This document shows positions 58,970 to 64,000 of a DNA stretch of 64,000 bases, one piece after another. The notes under the pieces are model-generated. The model worked only from the letters and a program-made list of their open reading frames with translations, did no database searches and was not told the DNA's origin. Position 1 is the stretch's first letter; each line of letters opens with the position of its first letter. This DNA is from Gibbula magus (Eukaryota > Mollusca > Gastropoda > Trochida > Trochidae): assembly GCA_936450465.1 (NCBI GenBank), contig OW388293.1:31501860-31565859 (forward strand), written 5' to 3'. Position numbers and translations under genes: made by a program.

Positions 58970-59839
58970 TATAACTAACATATCCATATCACTGGTAAAA
59001 TAACAAGCAACAGATATTGATTGTCATTACGTTTTGCACCATGACATATGAGAAAAGTTAACCACTCCCACGCTTTTTCGCTAGCAAAGGTTATCTGATA
59101 AAAAAAAGAAGACAATGTGTCAGTAAAAGTAACAGAATCATAATCTAGCAGATTAGGAAAGAAACATCATTTAGATACCGTTCAGATTGCTTCTTCTGGG
59201 TATATGTATGTGTACGCTACATGTTCATGAGAAATGAAAGTGAATGAAAGTCAAACTGAAAATCAAATCAAATTTCAATAAAAGTTGCCTTTTGACGAAA
59301 TCTGATCAGCTTAAATTGTAACGACCCCTTTAAAACAAAGAGAAGGGTTTGATTAACGGAATGAACCGGATTGTTTTTTAAATGTATCACACTTCGAATG
59401 TTATAGCCTTTTTACCGAAAAAGATTACATTTCACCAACCATGTACTTCCTTATTTTGCAACATAAAAGATGTGTTGATGTGTGAAAGTCAACTGACTAA
59501 CAAAAATGATGTTTTTGATATCTGAAACCTAAATGTATTATGTAGTCAAGGCACAAGGACAATAGATATTTTTGGTAAAAAAATCAGTACCTTTTCAATA
59601 TCAGTCCAAATTTCTTAAAATGTCAAATCTGTCACAAAATCTAATTTTCATATGTCGAGAATGATTAATTCACTCAAATTATGAAACGGTTCACATATTA
59701 TCACATTTCAGTTTTGATTATTGGGGATGCTTTACTTTTTTCTTGATGTATATATTCTTAAACTTGGAGTATGAATATCGAAGTGAATGTGAGAAAGTTT
59801 TATCGGGTCTGTATTTAGAACGTGACCATTAATGTTTTT
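58970..59839. other. Non-coding stretch
   Basis: AT-rich sequence between the mariner remnant and the nested repeat. I see nothing in it that I can support as a gene or element. Confidence 0.5.
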
Positions 59840-61520
59840 ATACCCCCGACCTAAAAAGGTCGGGGGTATATTGTAATACCAACGATTCCGTCCGTCCGAA
59901 GACAATTTTTGTCCGATCGATTACAGAAAAACTATTCATCTCATCCTTTTCAAATTTGGCACATGTTCTTTTTACCACTAGGAGAGGAGCAGTGCGAAGT
60001 TTAAACCAAATTGGTGAATTTTAAAATTTTGGGCGAATTTTTTTTATTTAACTTAATCATATTCTGAGCATTTTTTGTCCGATCGATAACAGAAAAACTA
60101 TTCATCTCATCCTTTTCAAATTTTGCACATGTCTTCTTTACCACTAGGAGAGGTGCAGTGAGAAGTTTAAACCAAATTGGTGAATTTTTAGCTCATCAGG
60201 CCTGAAAGGCCCGATAGGCTTATGGCATGGCATGGCGTCCGTCCGTCCATCTGTCCGTCCATTGGTCCTTAAACTTTTCGCTTTTTCGACTTCTTCTCCA
60301 GAACCAATAACTCCACAGAGCTGAAATTATGTGCAGACTCCTTGGCCAATGGGGTTTCTAAATTGTAGATTTCGTGACCCCAAATGGGGTCACAGGGGTC
60401 ACATGTTAAAAACCTATTTTCATCTACTTCTCAAGTTCCAAAAGGTCTAAAGACCTGAAAAGTTGTGTGCAGACTCCTTGGCCAATTGGGATTCTAAATT
60501 GTAGATTTCGTGACCCCATGACCCCAAATGGGGTCACAGGGGTCACATGCTAAAAAAAAACCTATGTTCATCTTCTTCTCCACTTCCAAAAGGTCTAAAG
60601 ACCTGAAAAGTTGTGTGCAGACTCCTTGGCCAATGGGGATTCTAAATTGTAGATTTTGTGACCCTGTGACCCCAATCTAGGTCACGGGTCATGACCCAAA
60701 AACCTATTTTCATCTTCTTCTCCAGTTTATATGTAAAGCTCTAGAAAGGTGAAATGTTTTTGTAGAGATTCTTCGGTCAAAGGTGATTCTTAATTGTAGG
60801 ATTTGTGACACTGTGACACCAAATGTGGGTCACAGGAGTGATGATCTAAAACCCATATTATTTTACTTGTTAACAATGTATTACTTGAGATAACTTAGAT
60901 ATTCAACCTTAGATAATACATCAATGGAATCTTAATGAGCTACATAGCCCATGGCTCTATTTTTAAATTTTTGGCGATTTTTTTATATTTTTTAACTTAG
61001 TCATATTCTGAGCATTTTGCGTCCGATCGATAACAAAAAAACTATTCATATCATCCTTTTCAAATTTGGCACGCTCTTCTTCACCACTAGGAGAGGTGCA
61101 GTGCAAAATGTAACACGATTTGGGGAATTTTTGGATTTTGGTGATTTCTTTTTTACTTCGTCATATTCAGAGCTAAAATGAATGAAGCTACTTCTGTGTT
61201 GTGATTTATTGACTTTATCATTTTCTTTTTCATGTAACTTTCATCAAAAGCTACTTCTGTGTTCTTGTTGATTTTAATATTTTATATTTCCACTGGTTAT
61301 ATTTTGGAAAAAGTTAGATTTTCTTTCCTGTCAACTATAAACTGCTGTATATCCCTCAGGGGTGTGCTTCCATGTACCTGTTTTAAGAGACTTGTCCTAC
61401 CCTTTTCACAAACACTTTAATCTTAGCAATTACATTTCATAGCTTATCAGTCCTTAGGTGTGCAGACACCTCTCTCTATAAGTAAAATCGAAATGTCAAA
61501 CTTTAACAGTCGGGGGTATT
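59840..61520. repeat. Dispersed repeat with TACCCCCGAC ends and ~170-bp internal tandem units
   Basis: It opens TACCCCCGACCTAAAAAGGT then CGGGGGTA (itself a hairpin) and ends AGTCGGGGGTATTAGTG. Internal units starting TTTGTCCGATCGATAACAG then AAAAACTATTCATCTCATCC occur near 59906, 60074 and 61012. A second repeat is nested inside it. It resembles a non-autonomous element; I recognise no coding sequence. Confidence 0.65.
60190..60959. repeat. Nested repeat with AGCTCAT ends and GACCCC-type tandem units
   Basis: It inserts into the T-run of the outer repeat (GGTGAATTTTT before it, TTTTTAAATTTTTGG after it). It begins AGCTCATCAGGCCTGAAAGG and ends TGAGCTACATAGCCCATGG then CTCT, with inverted AGCTCAT/ATGAGCT ends. 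Three to four 120- to 145-base internal units carry AGGTCTAAAGACCTGAAAAG and GACCCCAAATGGGGTCAC. A partial relative lies at 36250-36700. Confidence 0.65.
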
Positions 61521-62351
61521 AGTGAGCCACGCTCACTTTTTTGCTTGTTTTACCTATTTTTCATTAGACTGTCAAGTTCCGGTCTCTTCGGGGCAATGAA
61601 ATCGTTTCCTTGATTAAAGGTGCATCCATTGTGTTTCATAAAATTTTATTTTGCTTTAATACATGCCAACATACGACATGTGCTTATATCAGTTCAAATA
61701 ATTTCACTTAACTTGCATATTCATCCCCAATTGTCAAATATATCATAATTACTAGTTTCCAATCAAAATCGAGCAACATCATTATACTTGTGTAGAAAAC
61801 GAAACTTCACGTTCCATTTACATGCACAGTAGTTATAAGACCTATTAAACATATCAACTTAAAGTTTTCTTTGAGTCTGTTGTAAATAAGTTTCGAAAAT
61901 TACGTTTGACGAATTGACGCGCGCCACACTCGGTGCATTGTCCGGTTTTCGATCAGAAATCACTACTTCTACTTTCATATCGTCGGTATACTGAGTCAAC
62001 TATGATCAAAATGGCAATTTTCGGCAACAGTCAGTACTTCTCGAAAACATTACATAATTTATAATGTACATGTGACCCCAAACAACACAATGGATGTACC
62101 CTTAACTCTCGTTTCATTGCATTTTGTCTGTCTTTGTCAGTCCTACTTTACTATAAACCCTATAGAGGAGCTTACCCTTTTAATTATACGTTACGTTATT
62201 TTAGCTTTATTGTGGTGGCAGCTGTGTGTGGTTTTGCAAACAACATATATGCTATGCTGAACTTTAATCCACCAATGTCCATCACCGATTGAACCTACCG
62301 TGTTAAATTAAAATCACACCAGCTATATCGAGAAACATGGATACAACCACA
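61521..62351. other. Non-coding stretch before the large inverted repeat
   Basis: No gene or recognised element. The open frame at 62072-62260 has a hydrophobic composition but no signal, splice context or motif that would make me call it. Confidence 0.45.
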
Positions 62352-62672
62352 GGTGAAGTTTAGCGCAAATATGTTGCGCAACATAGATGAACGACCAGTT
62401 TTCCCTATGTGCGAACGAAGTGAGCAAAGGTTGGCAACGTATTTCTTTCGACTCGAATCGAAATAATTTTCAACTGTCAAAATTCATTGTCCCAAAAATT
62501 CAAACTCGACACCCATTTGAACACAGGGTCGTGCTCTCTTAATCCCAACCCCATATGTTACATTTACTCACGTAAAACATATACAATTAATTATTTTAAG
62601 CGGCCAGAGAGGCTTCTAAATTCGCTCTTCGGCACCATTCTCACTCGCAAACTTCCGCTATACGGAGCGAAT
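62352..62672 (+). repeat. Left arm of ~320-bp inverted repeat
   Basis: It runs from CACAGGTGAAGTTTAGCGCA to TATACGGAGCGAATGA and is the near-exact reverse complement of 63275-63597. Only a few differences were noticed (ACAGGGTCGTGC against ACAGAGTCGTGC; GCGGCCAGAGAGG against GCGCCCAGAGAGG). Confidence 0.93.
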
Positions 62673-63274
62673 GAATTACCAGGGGAGTTAACTCCTAATA
62701 CTGTTAGTACGACACGACCTTTTTCACTTTAAATAGTTTATAGAGCAAACTAAACAAATATATCTCTATATCATAAAACAAATACTATATTGCACAATTA
62801 TAATAAAATGGTTTTATTATCATATTTCCAGACAGTTATTAAAATTTCTAATGTGCATGACGAACACTGTTGCTTGAAATGTACCTTAAAGCTACAAGGC
62901 TATGTGGCTACAAAGCCTATCTGAAGCTGACAACTAAGTTTTAAAAACCAACGATATTAATAAAAGATACAAGAATAAAAAAATCAATCGAGTCGGAAAA
63001 GAACAAATCTAACATCAGCGATTGAATATCGAAAAATTAAAAAAAACTCCGAAATTACTCGATGTCTACTGACGCTCAAATACCCAATCTATCGAAAAGT
63101 TGCAATGCTAATTACAGAGTTATTTCCCTTGGTTTTCAATATTTCGATAAACGTCTTTTAAACTTCTAAAAAAATCCAAGAATACGACAAAACATCCCAT
63201 AAATAAAGATTTAAAAGTTTAATGCAAAATGGGGTTATATTATAATTCTTCTAAATGTAAAATATTTCTTTTCA

Positions 63275-63597
63275 TTCGCTCCGTATAGCGGAAGTTTGCG
63301 AGTGAGAATGGTGCCGAAGAGCGAATTTAGAAGCCTCTCTGGGCGCTTAAAATAATTAATTGTATATGTTTTACGTGAGTAAATGTAACATATGGGGTTG
63401 GGATTAAGAGAGCACGACTCTGTGTTCAAATGGGTGTCGAGTTTGAATTTTTGGGACAATGAATTTTGACAGTTGAAAATTATTTCGATTCGAGTCGAAA
63501 GAAATACGTTGCCAACCTTTGCTCACTTCGTTCGCACATAGGGAAAACTGGTCGTTCATCTATGTTGCGCAACATATTTGCGCTAAACTTCACCTGT
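63275..63597 (-). repeat. Right arm of ~320-bp inverted repeat
   Basis: It is the partner of 62352-62672, separated from it by about 600 bases of AT-rich unique sequence. Short open frames in the two arms are the same sequence seen twice and are not evidence of genes. Confidence 0.93.
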
Positions 63598-63674
63598 GAT
63601 ACAACACCTGAAGGGTCGAGGATTAATGAAACTGTCCAAGCCCAGCCCTGGAAAGAATAATCTCTGATAGGATA

Positions 63675-63740
63675 GTGTGTGTGTGTGTGTTGTGTGTGTG
63701 TGTGTGTGTGTGTGTGGTGGGGGGGGGGGGGGGGGGGGGG
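63675..63740. repeat. (TG)n microsatellite followed by a long G run
   Basis: About 20 TG units with one slip, then GGTGG and a run of more than 20 G (63719-63740). It is a likely sequencing/assembly weak point and a potential Z-DNA or G-quadruplex site. Confidence 0.95.
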
Positions 63741-63744
63741 AGTG

Positions 63745-64000
63745 GGGGGAGAAACTCCTCAAAAGCAAATACCATCTCATTATTGCACTGCTAAGCCAAT
63801 ATTGGAAGTACCAGACATGTGGACACAGGCTGCACGGACAGGAGCGCTCCTTGTAGCAGCGGCACGTCAGCTCGAAACCCTTCCCAGTCCGTCCGTCTTT
63901 ATTGCATCTTTTTATTTATTTGACACAAATATGATGTACAGTAGTTTTAAAAGACAGTACTGTCCATTAACAGTACATGTCATAATATTTAATTCGGATC
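63745..64000. other. Window end, possible truncated coding sequence on minus strand
   Basis: Minus-strand reading of about 63800-63900 gives a Cys-dense stretch (GKGFELTCRCYKERSCPC, then SLCPHVW) without an obvious stop. It could be an exon or a transposase fragment. With only this much visible I cannot name it. Confidence 0.25.

Noticed and set aside
62487..63660. Twin open frames on both sides of the inverted repeat
   Set aside because: They are the same sequence seen twice because of the repeat; no splice signals or known domain.

Overview
The window is eukaryotic nuclear DNA, intron-rich and AT-rich, most likely from a mollusc (probably a bivalve). The basis is long introns with GT-AG junctions, two readable animal housekeeping genes (VTA1 and SAP18), a SUEL-lectin receptor, a DIRS retrotransposon, a mariner element, a tRNA-headed SINE with a CTCA-type tail, and dense TTAA-flanked miniature transposons. 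The species call is inference. All exon boundaries were read by hand from splice sites and reading phase.

Layout. 1810-16736 (-): VTA1 (ESCRT-III/VPS4 cofactor), 7 exons. A complete 6,645-bp DIRS element (3603-10247, same strand) sits in its fifth intron and has all diagnostic parts. 18798-26863 (+): a single-pass membrane protein with a signal peptide, a SUEL-type lectin domain, a second Cys-containing ectodomain, one transmembrane helix and a tyrosine-rich cytoplasmic tail. 28267-35029 (-) and 41258-50045 (+): two head-to-head paralogous genes for secreted proteins sharing a Cys-rich, anaphylatoxin-like module with identical exon phases. The plus-strand member also carries an N-terminal Reeler domain, a Thr-rich linker, a second and more canonical anaphylatoxin-like domain, a duplicated 61-residue Asp-rich repeat and a basic tail. 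The minus-strand member lacks these and has a 54-bp tandem array that repeats an exon end together with its 5' splice site. 52971-55151 (+): SAP18, 3 exons. 55152-64000: repeats, including a SINE with a 12-bp target duplication, a decayed mariner, nested tandem-repeat elements and a 0.32-kb near-perfect inverted repeat.

How it fits together. VTA1 and SAP18 are conserved intracellular genes that bracket an accessory block of three secretory-pathway genes (SUEL receptor and the two paralogs). That block may serve recognition, matrix or immune functions; the sequence does not decide which. The strongest candidate for something undescribed is the paralog pair: a Reeler plus anaphylatoxin-like architecture that I do not recognise as a named family, with a splice-donor minisatellite in one copy.
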